From assembly GCA_902785115.1 (NCBI GenBank), contig CACZXQ010000006.1:1-37001 (forward strand): a stretch of DNA of 37,001 nucleotides. The letters run 5' to 3'. The notes under the pieces are model-generated. The model was not told where the DNA came from, did no database searches, and saw only the letters and a list, made by a program, of their open reading frames with translations. A program made the position numbers and the translations under genes. Origin of the DNA: Oscillospiraceae bacterium (GTDB taxonomy: Bacteria; Bacillota; Clostridia; Oscillospirales; Oscillospiraceae). Below are positions 24,858-31,875 of the stretch, piece after piece; positions within the stretch are counted from its first letter, which is position 1; each line of letters opens with the position of its first letter.

Positions 24858-25670
24858 ATGTCTATCAATGCTATAGTTGACAACGTAACCTACAACGGGA
24901 TACAGACCATAAGCGTAGGCGGAAAAACCATCGCACTGGAAGAATCTGGCGGCACTTCCGGCTATACCGCTGACGATATCGTCAATCCAGCCGGGATCGG
25001 GGGAGATATAGTTATTACTTTCGATGGTTCAGCAAGACCTTATGCTTTTGTTAATTCTGCGATAACTTCGGTTGTAATCGAAAATAATTGTGCGAATCTC
25101 AGTATGTTTGAGGGTTGCAATGAATTGGAATCCATTATTGCTCCTAAAATAACGACATTGACGGATAAAAATAACTTTGCGCGTAACTGCACAAAGCTTA
25201 CCACAGTACGATTGCCTACATTGCGCGATTCCGGTTCGGGTATTTTTGACGGGTGCTCATCGTTGTCAGCGATTGCACTCCCGTCTGTAAGGTATATTTT
25301 CACGGTACATTTTCGTGACTGCACAAGCTTGGCTGTTGCTGATTTTGGGCCAGAAGTCCAATTTATACGCGGCGAAATATTTAAAGGGTGCTCATCTCTC
25401 GGTACACTGATTTTACGCAATGCGAATGGTGTGTCACCGCTTTCTTACACAAACTGCTTTAATGGTACACCTTTTGCGTCTGGTGGTAGTGGTGGAACAA
25501 TTTATATCCCAGAAGTTATGTATAATCACCTTGGCGACGGAAGCAGTCTTGACTATATAGCTGCGTCAAACTGGAACACCATTTATGGCTACGGTACCAT
25601 TTCGTGGGCAAAAATCGAGGGCAGCGCATACGAAACGCATTACGCGGACGGCACGTCTGTGTCGGCGTGA
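24858..25670 (+). CDS. BspA-type leucine-rich-repeat tail protein
   Basis: A 270-residue protein with LRR_5/BspA-like repeats of the pattern F..C..L..I.LP: MFEGCNELESI, FARNCTKLTTVRLP, IFDGCSSLSAIALP, HFRDCTSLAVADF and IFKGCSSLGTLIL. The C-terminal cap reads GGTIYIPEVMYNHLGDG. A GGAGGT site precedes the ATG. The base composition is AT-richer than the flanking genes. BspA-type LRRs bind proteins or cell surfaces, so this is probably a variable adhesin at the tail tip. Confidence 0.8.
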   Translation: MSINAIVDNVTYNGIQTISVGGKTIALEESGGTSGYTADDIVNPAGIGGDIVITFDGSARPYAFVNSAITSVVIENNCANLSMFEGCNELESIIAPKITTLTDKNNFARNCTKLTTVRLPTLRDSGSGIFDGCSSLSAIALPSVRYIFTVHFRDCTSLAVADFGPEVQFIRGEIFKGCSSLGTLILRNANGVSPLSYTNCFNGTPFASGGSGGTIYIPEVMYNHLGDGSSLDYIAASNWNTIYGYGTISWAKIEGSAYETHYADGTSVSA

Positions 25671-25684
25671 GTTGGTGACGGCTT

Positions 25685-26599
25685 ATGATTACTACATACT
25701 CAACCCAGGGCACAAAAGGCATTGTAGACGAGCAAGATTTTACGCCAGTATCATTGGGATTAACAGCTGTAACAAAAGATGTTGCCCGAGTCGCACCACA
25801 CAAAGACCTGAGACAAACATTCGGGATTTATTTGCACCAAGGCTTTTCGTGGCCCGCGCACAACATACCGCCCAATACAATCCCGTCTCTTTTAGGCGCA
25901 TTGGATCTTGGGTTTGATGGAATGGAAACGGATATCAGAAAAACATCGGATGGTGTTTGGGTTATCTCACATAACAGCACGGTTGACGGCACAATTAACG
26001 GAACAGCCGTAAGTCTTTCAGTCAGTGACAGCACGTTAGCGCAGCTCAAGGCGGTGGTACTGGGAACCTCTACTGAGTACGGTGAAACACACATTGCGAC
26101 GCTTCAAGAGCTTTGCCAAACGGCGGCGTACACAGGTATGCGTCTACTGTTGGAGTATAAGGGCGGCGCGAATCCCGGTGAAATAGCGGAGGTCGTTATG
26201 ATGTCCGGTATGCAGGGCCGTGTTATCTATATGTGCAGCCATACATATTGGTCGCAATTTGCGGCAATCGACCACAACGCGAGCTTTGCTGAAGTCATTT
26301 TTGGGCTTGGGACAGTCACAGATTTTAGCCCATACACGGTTTTTTTGAACGGCAGCAATACAGTAGGTCTGGATTATCAAGCAACAACAAACGACGCGAA
26401 TAATCCAGATATGACCAATGTGATTTTAGCGCAGAAAGCAGGCTTGTCCATCGATTTCTGGAATATCAGCGGTGCTGCTCATAATGCGTATTTTGACATA
26501 AATCCGCGAGCAATAACGGTAAACGGGTCTGATGTCTTTACTTATCTTGCTACGTATTTGGATGAAAAGCAATCCGCCCTTCCCGGCCCAACATCGTGA
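25685..26599 (+). CDS. Glycerophosphodiester phosphodiesterase-like tail protein
   Basis: A 304-residue protein of the GDPD fold. The pocket residues are in place: H51 (HQG, where HRG is usual, so Arg is replaced by Gln52), E81 and D83 (GFDGMETDI), H96 (VISHNS), and E157/K159 (LLEYKG). A short N-terminal segment (residues 1-45) may attach it to the fibre. GDPDs cut glycerol-phosphodiester bonds; in a tail tip the likely substrate is wall teichoic acid or a phosphoglycerol-decorated glycan. This is inference. AT-richer than neighbours. The start has only a weak ribosome site. Confidence 0.7.
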   Translation: MITTYSTQGTKGIVDEQDFTPVSLGLTAVTKDVARVAPHKDLRQTFGIYLHQGFSWPAHNIPPNTIPSLLGALDLGFDGMETDIRKTSDGVWVISHNSTVDGTINGTAVSLSVSDSTLAQLKAVVLGTSTEYGETHIATLQELCQTAAYTGMRLLLEYKGGANPGEIAEVVMMSGMQGRVIYMCSHTYWSQFAAIDHNASFAEVIFGLGTVTDFSPYTVFLNGSNTVGLDYQATTNDANNPDMTNVILAQKAGLSIDFWNISGAAHNAYFDINPRAITVNGSDVFTYLATYLDEKQSALPGPTS

Positions 26600-26626
26600 T
26601 TGCAATATTAACGTAGAGGTGAAGAT

Positions 26627-26804
26627 ATGATCGTCTTAATCGTTTTTGCCGATCGAAGCTTCGATCGGCGTCATCTTCTGGGCGCTGTTCAGTGCCGCCC
26701 ACGACGCGGACAAGCAGCAGGAGCCGATGATCGACGAGGACAAGAAGCACAGTGGCCTGTTGACGGAGGAGCGATATGAGCATTTGGTACTGGATCACCG
26801 CTGA
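26627..26804 (+). pseudogene. Small membrane-protein ORF with an apparent frameshift
   Basis: The ATG at 26627 has AGAGGTGAAG upstream and reads MIVLIVF up to a T5 run (26643-26647). After the run the coding-like frame moves: the second frame reads LPIEASIGVIFWALFSAAHDA, then KQQEPMIDEDKKHSGL, ending at TGA 26802-26804. Its third bases are GC-rich as in real genes here. The original frame gives only a basic Gln/Gly/Arg shadow ending at 26779. One extra T, or a +1 shift, would join the two parts. Reads as a small hydrophobic-start protein. Confidence 0.5.
26648..26669. repeat. 22-bp perfect palindrome
   Basis: A perfect inverted repeat with half-site GCCGATCGAAG, directly after the T5 run where the apparent frameshift occurs. 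No T-run follows on the plus strand. Such a palindrome can cause sequencing or polymerase slippage. Confidence 0.85.
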
Positions 26805-26928
26805 GTTTAAGGCGCTCGGCTGGTACTGCGTTGCGCATGGGCCGGAGTTTTGGCTTGTTGCCCCCATCATCGGCGCGGCGGCGCTGGCGGTGGTGGTCGG
26901 GATTATTGTTGGGAGGTACGACAAATGA
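26776..26928 (+). CDS. Small membrane protein of the lysis region
   Basis: A 50-residue protein: an amphipathic start (SIWYWITAEFKALGWYC) and one strong membrane segment (APIIGAAALAVVVGIIVG), ending RYDK. It overlaps the endolysin start (ATGA). It could be a small holin or pinholin-like protein; no family is recognised. Confidence 0.6.
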   Translation: MSIWYWITAEFKALGWYCVAHGPEFWLVAPIIGAAALAVVVGIIVGRYDK

Positions 26929-27710
26929 AGGGCGTAGACATTTCTCATTATCAGAAAGGGCTGATGATCCGGCAGCTCAAGCAGGCCGGGTACGATTTCG
27001 CCATTATCAAGCTGACGGAGGGCGTCAGCATCGTGGACAAGGCGGCCTTTGACTTCTACCGCGAGGCGTATGAGCTGGGCTTTCCGGTCGGCTGCTACTG
27101 CTACAGCCACGCGACGACGCCCAAAGAAGCGGCGGCAGAGGCGGGTCACCTGCTGGACACGCTAAACGGTTTCCCGATGCCGCTCGGCATCTATTTGGAC
27201 GTTGAGGAGCCGAAGCAGCTCGGGCTGTCGCATGACGCGCTTCTTGCTGTGTTGGACGCCTGGTGCGACGGGATCGCGCAGCACGGCTATGTGCCGGGGG
27301 TCTACGGTTCGGAGGGGAATCTTTGGGCCAAAATCCGCCCGGAAGAGCTGCCGGAAGGGGCGCTCGTGTGGGTGGCGAAGTGGAGCAGCACCCCGCCCCA
27401 TACGCCCTGCGATCTGTGGCAGACGAGTGATAGCGGGCGCGTCAGTGGCTACGACGGAAACATAGACACGGACTTAAGTCGGAGCGTTCGGTTTGAGACG
27501 CTGGTTGACGCGGGCGGCTGCGACTATCAGTATCACCACCAGCTAACGCCCACTACCCCGGACAAGCAGCCCGACGCGGAGGCGGCGAACAGACAAGACT
27601 CGGTTGATCTGGTCAACGATTTTCTGCTGTCGTATCTGCAAACGGCTGAATTCCGGGAAGGATTCAGCGAATACGTGAAAAACAGCTGTGCGCTGATTGA
27701 AAGGAGATAG
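26925..27710 (+). CDS. Endolysin, GH25 lysozyme
   Basis: A 261-residue muramidase. The GH25 start KGVDISHYQ has the conserved Asp5. IIKLTEG follows, and LDVEE near residue 92 gives the catalytic D92 and E94. LWQTSDSGRVSGYDGNIDTDL ends the domain. The region after about 215 (PDKQPDAEAANRQD...SEYVKNSCALIE) has no wall-binding repeats; it is a short helical tail. Translation starts in an ATGA overlap. It ends with TAG, showing that TAG is a normal stop in this phage. Confidence 0.93.
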   Translation: MKGVDISHYQKGLMIRQLKQAGYDFAIIKLTEGVSIVDKAAFDFYREAYELGFPVGCYCYSHATTPKEAAAEAGHLLDTLNGFPMPLGIYLDVEEPKQLGLSHDALLAVLDAWCDGIAQHGYVPGVYGSEGNLWAKIRPEELPEGALVWVAKWSSTPPHTPCDLWQTSDSGRVSGYDGNIDTDLSRSVRFETLVDAGGCDYQYHHQLTPTTPDKQPDAEAANRQDSVDLVNDFLLSYLQTAEFREGFSEYVKNSCALIERR

Positions 27711-27714
27711 AACC

Positions 27715-28077
27715 ATGGATATTATTGAACATCTTGGAATCGAAACCGTCCCCGTTATCGCGGTCATCGTGCTTCTTGTTGTGCAGGCGGTAAAAGCTAC
27801 ACCCCTTGAAGACAAGTGGCTTCCCGTGATCGCTGGGGCGGTTGGCGGCGTTCTTGGCCTCGCGGCGACTTTTCTTATGCCGGACTATCCAGCGCATGAT
27901 CCGCTGACCGCCGTAGCCGTCGGCATTGTTTCCGGCCTTGCAGCGACCGGAGCACACCAGATCTACAAACAGGTTTTTGCATCCGACGATAATGACAAAA
28001 AACCTCACGATTATGAGTCAGAGGCGAAACACCTTATGCAAGAGTTTAAAGAGTCGAGCTGGAACGGCAAACTGTAA
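27715..28077 (+). CDS. Holin, Hol44-like
   Basis: A 120-residue protein with two or three membrane segments (VPVIAVIVLLVVQAV, PVIAGAVGGVLGLAATFL, PLTAVAVGIVSGLAATGAHQIY) and a charged cytoplasmic tail (DDNDKKPHDYESEAK). The pattern 'VKATP...KWLPVI.G..GG..G' is typical of the Hol44-like family. AAGGAGAT precedes the ATG. It lies directly after the endolysin. Confidence 0.82.
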   Translation: MDIIEHLGIETVPVIAVIVLLVVQAVKATPLEDKWLPVIAGAVGGVLGLAATFLMPDYPAHDPLTAVAVGIVSGLAATGAHQIYKQVFASDDNDKKPHDYESEAKHLMQEFKESSWNGKL

Positions 28078-28091
28078 GGGAGGGTTCGCCC

Positions 28092-28385
28092 GTGAACGAC
28101 GAACAACTCAAGACGCTGGTCGAGTGCGAGCAGAGGAGCAAAAGTAATACCCACCGACTGGATAAACTTGAACAGCAGTGGGAGGTCTTAAACAAACTGG
28201 CCGTCAGCGTCGAGAAAATGGGAATTAACCTCGCAACGATGGACAAATCCATCCAAAAGCTTGACGCCAAGGTCGAAGAGCAGGAGGCGAAGCCCGGAAA
28301 ACGCTGGGAAGCGGTGGTCGAAAAGGTCATCATGCTTTTTGTGGCTGCCGTCGCCGGGTATGTTTTCTCCCAGGTGGGGCTTTGA
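28092..28385 (+). CDS. XhlA-like holin accessory protein
   Basis: A 97-residue protein from a GTG start: a coiled coil of about 65 residues (RSKSNTHRLDKLEQQWEVLNKL, then KMGINLATMDKSIQKLDAKVEEQE) followed by one C-terminal membrane segment (VIMLFVAAVAGYVFSQVGL). This is the layout of XhlA-type proteins that act with a holin. The gene is two bases from the next start. Confidence 0.8.
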   Translation: MNDEQLKTLVECEQRSKSNTHRLDKLEQQWEVLNKLAVSVEKMGINLATMDKSIQKLDAKVEEQEAKPGKRWEAVVEKVIMLFVAAVAGYVFSQVGL

Positions 28386-28386
28386 G

Positions 28387-28779
28387 ATGCAGGATCTGTT
28401 CCAGGCCTGGCATCCCTTTAATCCCAATCCCCGTGGCCTTTTGGTCTGTGACTGCACGGTGAGGTCTATTTGCGCGGTGACCGGACTGGACTGGAACACC
28501 GTCCACGACACGCTTTGCTCACTCTCCGGCACGATGGCGGACATGCCCAGCTCCGATCGCGTCTGGCATGAGCTTTTAAAATGGTGCGGCTTTCACCGCC
28601 GCGAGCTGCCGGACCGCTGCCCGGAGTGCTACACGGTGCGGGACTTCTGCGCGGATCATCCGACCGGGATCTATGTGCTGGGCCCACCGGCGCACGCGGT
28701 CGGCGTGCTGCGCGGAGAATACTGGGACGCATGGGACAGTGGGTCCACAATTCCAACATATTTTTTAACCCGAGAATGA
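28387..28779 (+). CDS. Papain-like-fold candidate cysteine peptidase or amidase
   Basis: A 130-residue protein with a Cys-His-Asp set in the order expected for papain-like folds: DCTVRSICAVTG (Cys23 at the start of a helix), APAHAVG-type (PPAHAVGVLRG, His) and WDAWDSGSTIPTYF (Asp). Many gut phages encode such small 'DC-x-V-R' proteins near lysis genes. No signal peptide is seen, so it would act inside or after lysis. Substrate unknown; peptidoglycan peptide or a protein are possible. Confidence 0.55.
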   Translation: MQDLFQAWHPFNPNPRGLLVCDCTVRSICAVTGLDWNTVHDTLCSLSGTMADMPSSDRVWHELLKWCGFHRRELPDRCPECYTVRDFCADHPTGIYVLGPPAHAVGVLRGEYWDAWDSGSTIPTYFLTRE

Positions 28780-28805
28780 TATGATCTAATCAGGAGGGAT
28801 ATTTT

Positions 28806-29351
28806 ATGGCTTATGATATGTATGGGCGCTGGGTGCCCGATAATCAAATTGACCCACGCACGGGCTATCCCTACGGCATGCGAACGCAGCCGCAGCCGGG
28901 CCCGGTTCCCGGTTACTCCAGCTTCAACCAGCCCGCGCCGCCGATGCCGCAGCCGCCCGCGCCGCAGCCGCCCGCCGGGATCACCATGACTCCGGCCATG
29001 ATGCACGCGGACATTATCCAGATCACCGGCGAGCAGGATGTCCGGGACGCGATCGTCCCGGCGGACGGTGTGCCGCGCATGTATATGACCGACGACGAGC
29101 GCCTCTTCGCCACAAAACGCATGGGCCCGAACGGCCCCAAGATCACGTTTTACGACCCGCGCCCCGAGGAGCCGCCCGCGCCAAAATTCGACCCGAGGGA
29201 GTTTGTCAAATACACAGACCTCGGCCCGATCATCGGCCAGTACGTCGATAACAAGTTCGCGCAAATGACCCATCAGGCGGCGATCGAAGATCAGCAGGCC
29301 GCGCCTTCGGCCCACAGCGCGCCCAGGACGGGCGCGAGAAAGGACGGGTAA
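28806..29351 (+). CDS. Pro-rich hypothetical structural-like protein
   Basis: A 181-residue protein. Residues 20-60 are Pro/Gln-rich low complexity (GPVPGYSSFNQPAPPMPQPPAPQPP). Then a conserved-looking domain: ADIIQITGEQDVRDAIVPADGVPRMYMTDDERLFATKRMG, and a helical tail. An AGGAGGG site precedes the ATG. Similar Pro-rich proteins are frequent downstream of lysis genes in Clostridia phages. Function unknown. Confidence 0.6.
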   Translation: MAYDMYGRWVPDNQIDPRTGYPYGMRTQPQPGPVPGYSSFNQPAPPMPQPPAPQPPAGITMTPAMMHADIIQITGEQDVRDAIVPADGVPRMYMTDDERLFATKRMGPNGPKITFYDPRPEEPPAPKFDPREFVKYTDLGPIIGQYVDNKFAQMTHQAAIEDQQAAPSAHSAPRTGARKDG

Positions 29352-29353
29352 AG

Positions 29354-29623
29354 ATGGGCTTCTTTTCTCGCCCGCAAGCCTCAGCGCCCGAGCAGGGGCA
29401 GAATGCGAGCCAATCGCTGCGAAACCCCGTGAACATGGTTAACGACATCGAACAAAACCCTGCGCTTCTCGGCCAGACGAACTGGAACATCCCGCAAGGG
29501 ATGACGGACGGGGACCAAATTCTGCAACATCTGGTCAACACAGGCCAGGTCAACCCCGCGCTTGTCCAAAATCCCTTTGTTATGGGACTGGCCAGGGCAA
29601 TCAGTTCTCTTAGGCACCAATAA
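29354..29623 (+). CDS. Small hypothetical protein
   Basis: An 89-residue, Gln/Asn-rich protein (SAPEQGQNASQSLRNP, DQILQHLVNTGQVNPALVQNP). It begins two bases after its neighbour's stop. A terminator follows. No family recognised. Confidence 0.6.
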   Translation: MGFFSRPQASAPEQGQNASQSLRNPVNMVNDIEQNPALLGQTNWNIPQGMTDGDQILQHLVNTGQVNPALVQNPFVMGLARAISSLRHQ

Positions 29624-29640
29624 CGCAGACCTGAGCCTTT

Positions 29641-29690
29641 AAGGCCGGAGTCATTGATTTTACGCAATGGCCCCGGTCTTTTATTTTGCT
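29641..29690 (+). terminator. Terminator with T-rich tail
   Basis: AAGGCCGGAGTCATTG pairs with CAATGGCCCCGGTCTT (one mismatch and wobbles) around ATTTTACG, followed by TTATTTT. The stem resembles the terminator at 7329 (shared GGCC..GAGTCA). Confidence 0.75.
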
Positions 29691-29750
29691 GTTCATGCTG
29701 CCGGGTCGACACGGTGGTTTGAATAAATATTTTCTGAAAGGACATAAAAC

Positions 29751-30650
29751 ATGTTCGGAAACAACAACAACGGCATCGGCGCCTATATGCCGGTGCAGCC
29801 CGCCTATGGCGGCGGCTACGGCAACGGCGGTCTCTTCGGCAACGGCGGCGACATCTGGGCGCTGCTGTTCGTTCTGGCTCTGCTCGGCGGCAACTGGGGA
29901 GGCTTCGGCGGCTTCGGCTGGGGCGGCATGGGCCTCGGCATGATGGGCGCAGGCATGGGCATGGATATGCTCTATCCCTGGCTCAATAACAGCCAGAACA
30001 TCAACGGCGGGTTCCGCGATCAGATGATTAGCGGCAAGCTTGACGCCATCAGCGCCGGGCAGAGCAACGGCTTCAGCCAGGTGCAGCTCGGCCTTGCGGG
30101 CCTGGGCCGCGACATCTGTCAGACCGGCAACGGCATCACGGCAGCGGTCACCGGCGGCTTTGCCGCGGCGGAAAGCGCCGAGAACGCCAGACAGATGGCC
30201 CTCCTGCAGCAGCTTTTCGGCATTCAGACTGCCCAGCAGCAGTGCTGCTGCGATCAGCGCGCAGCTACCGAGGGACTGCGCTACACCATCGCCACCGAGG
30301 CGGCCAACACCCGCGCGGCGTCTTCCGCAGACACGCAGAGGGTGCTTGACAAGCTTTGCCAGCTTGAGCTGGATAACGAGCGCGCACAGCGTGCTGCCGA
30401 CCAGCGCGAAATCGCCCGCCTCAATTCCGAGCTCATGTACGCCCGCGGCCAGGCGTCCCAGATCGAGCAGACCGCGCAGATTCGCGCGGCGCAGGCCACA
30501 ACCGCGAACCAGCTTGTCAACGAGCTCAGGAGCTGCCCGATTCCGTCTCAACCGGTTTATGGCAACCAGCCGATCTTCCAGTGCCAGCCCAACTATGGCG
30601 GCTGCGGCTGTTCGGGAAATAACTTCGGCTTCGGCTACGCCGCCGCCTGA
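29751..30650 (+). CDS. Gly-rich hypothetical protein
   Basis: A 299-residue protein. Residues 1-75 are Gly-rich with a hydrophobic core (DIWALLFVLALLGG) and repeats of GGFG. Residues about 95-240 are helical, with Cys runs (TAQQQCCCDQRAA). The end is Pro/Asn/Gly-rich with a GGCGCSGNN motif. An AAAGGAC site precedes the ATG. The arrangement (Gly-rich protein, then a jelly-roll-like protein, then another Gly-rich protein) is seen in many gut Clostridia phages and suggests a conserved late accessory module. Confidence 0.65.
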   Translation: MFGNNNNGIGAYMPVQPAYGGGYGNGGLFGNGGDIWALLFVLALLGGNWGGFGGFGWGGMGLGMMGAGMGMDMLYPWLNNSQNINGGFRDQMISGKLDAISAGQSNGFSQVQLGLAGLGRDICQTGNGITAAVTGGFAAAESAENARQMALLQQLFGIQTAQQQCCCDQRAATEGLRYTIATEAANTRAASSADTQRVLDKLCQLELDNERAQRAADQREIARLNSELMYARGQASQIEQTAQIRAAQATTANQLVNELRSCPIPSQPVYGNQPIFQCQPNYGGCGCSGNNFGFGYAAA

Positions 30651-30664
30651 AAGGCGGTGTCGTA

Positions 30665-31147
30665 ATGGCTGCACAGTTTAACGCTCCTCTGCGGCAGACG
30701 ATCCAGCCCAACGCGGCGGCAATCTTTCCCGCGGCGTTTCCGCCGGATCCCTACGGTATCATTTTCCACGAGCCGGAAACCGGCGTTTTCCGGCTCGCCT
30801 CGCCCAGCGCACTCGGCCTGGTGGATTTTCGCCGCCGTTGCTGCTGTCGCCGCGGCATGCCGTATGCCACCTACGCGGTCGAAGTTAACGGCAATCTTGC
30901 CATCAGCGAGGGCGGCACGGTTGAGCCGATCAGCATCGCGCTCGTCGTGGATGAGGAGCAGGCGCCGACCGGAATCATCACAATCAGCCCGACCGCTGCC
31001 GAGGAGTTCTGGAGCATCGGGCGGAGCATCATCGTGACTGTCCCGGCAATCTGCCGCTGCTCCACGGTTTCCCTGCGAAATATCAGCACGCAGCCGGTCG
31101 ATCTGGTCAACGCCAACATCCAGATCAGGCCACAGCTGCTGCGCTGA
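30665..31147 (+). CDS. BclA C-terminus/TNF-like jelly-roll-type protein
   Basis: A 160-residue protein. After an N-terminal QTIQPNAAAIFPAAFPPD segment and a Cys-rich stretch (DFRRRCCCRRGMPY), the second half is a clear beta-sandwich repeat: YAVEVNGNLAISEGGTVEPISIALVVDEEQA, then TVSLRNISTQPVDLVNANIQ. This resembles the BclA C-terminal/TNF-like jelly-roll fold. It is probably a surface or virion-associated protein. Family call from memory of similar phage proteins. Confidence 0.6.
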   Translation: MAAQFNAPLRQTIQPNAAAIFPAAFPPDPYGIIFHEPETGVFRLASPSALGLVDFRRRCCCRRGMPYATYAVEVNGNLAISEGGTVEPISIALVVDEEQAPTGIITISPTAAEEFWSIGRSIIVTVPAICRCSTVSLRNISTQPVDLVNANIQIRPQLLR

Positions 31148-31165
31148 GAAAGGAGGATAACGCAA

Positions 31166-31600
31166 TTGTTTGATAACATCATCGGCTATTACGTCCGCAA
31201 AATCGACGAGGCCGACCGCCGCGCGGGCATGGGTGAAAATATCGAGGAATACGAGCACCAGTGCCTGGAGGTCTACAGCCACACGCTCAAGTCCATCCTG
31301 ACCGCAAAGGCTATGCTGGAGGACAAAGGCTCCGGCATGCGCGGCGGCATGAGCTTTGCCGACGGGCGCGGCGGCAACAGCAACGGCATGCCCTACGGCA
31401 ACAGCTACGGGTACAGTTACGCCGACAACCGCATGCCCAACATGGGCAACAGTTACCGCGGCGGGTACTCCCGCGCTGACCGCATGGACGCCGTCATCGA
31501 CAGCGTCAACGGAGCCATGGCGGATCTGCCCGCCGACATGCAGCGGGAGGCTCAGACCTTCCTTAACCGCATGCAGCAGGCCCGCATGAATGCGAGGTAG
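31166..31600 (+). CDS. Gly/Asn/Tyr-rich hypothetical protein
   Basis: A 144-residue protein from a TTG start with AAAGGAGGAT upstream. The first part is helical (GYYVRKIDEADRRAGMGENIEEYEH, LEVYSHTLKSILTAK). The middle is repeats of GN/SYG with Tyr (YGNSYGYSYADNRMPN). The end is helical (MQREAQTFLNRMQQ). Ends with TAG. Function unknown; pairs with the Gly-rich protein upstream. Confidence 0.6.
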   Translation: MFDNIIGYYVRKIDEADRRAGMGENIEEYEHQCLEVYSHTLKSILTAKAMLEDKGSGMRGGMSFADGRGGNSNGMPYGNSYGYSYADNRMPNMGNSYRGGYSRADRMDAVIDSVNGAMADLPADMQREAQTFLNRMQQARMNAR

Positions 31601-31631
31601 CGCCATAAAAAAGTTCATCTAAACACAGCAG

Positions 31632-31655
31632 ACGCCGGGGATAACTCCCCGGCGT
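31632..31655 (+). terminator. Hairpin terminator ending the late operon
   Basis: ACGCCGGGGA pairs with TCCCCGGCGT around TAAC, followed by a weak TCTCATT. The plus-strand late genes end just upstream. Confidence 0.7.
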
Positions 31656-31694
31656 TCTCATTGCCATTTTTATTGCCATTTGTACCTTAATTAT
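31656..31694. repeat. attP arm-type repeat, copy 1
   Basis: TTCTCATTGCCATTTT then ATTGCC and TACC-TTAATT. Each copy holds two ATTGCC-WTTT-type motifs. The second copy is at 31876-31914 in the same orientation. They flank the tRNA-like core and are good candidates for integrase arm-binding sites. Confidence 0.65.
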
Positions 31695-31761
31695 TGGCGC
31701 AAAACGGTTAATTTTAGCGTTATTTGAATTAATGCCAAATCGATCAACTCCGCATGAATAC

Positions 31762-31807
31762 ACAAGAAAAAGCCTTGAGACGCAAGCGTTTCAAGGCTTT
31801 TTCTTGT
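31762..31807. terminator. Bidirectional terminator beside attP
   Basis: A stem of over 20 bp: ACAAGAAAAAGCCTTGA pairs with TCAAGGCTTTTTCTTGT, continued by GACGC/GCGTT (one wobble), around AA. The T-rich arm makes it a terminator in both directions, protecting against read-through between late genes and integrase. Confidence 0.85.
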
Positions 31808-31833
31808 GGTGGAGGTGAGGGGAGTTGAACCCC
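31807..31833 (-). other. attP core: tRNA 3' end
   Basis: Read on the minus strand, these 27 bases are a tRNA 3' end: T-arm AGGGG-TTCAACT-CCCCT, acceptor strand CACCTCC, discriminator A, encoded CCA. The 5' half of a tRNA is absent, so this is a copied core that restores the host tRNA on integration. The host tRNA would start GGAGGTG. Integrase gene ends five bases away. Confidence 0.85.
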
Positions 31834-31835
31834 TG

Positions 31836-31875
31836 ATTCAGGCGCTATACCCATTGGTATCAGCGGCGCCTGAAT
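31836..31875. repeat. Inverted repeat in attP inside the int 3' end
   Basis: ATTCAGGCGC (31836-31845) and GCGCCTGAAT (31866-31875) are a perfect inverted pair. Inside is a second hairpin ATACC-CATT-GGTAT (31847-31860). It overlaps the last codons of int and lies between the core and the second arm repeat. Confidence 0.85.

Noticed and set aside
31807..31833. A complete tRNA gene on the minus strand
   Set aside because: Only the T-arm, acceptor 3' strand and CCA are present; the rest upstream is int coding sequence. It is an attP core.
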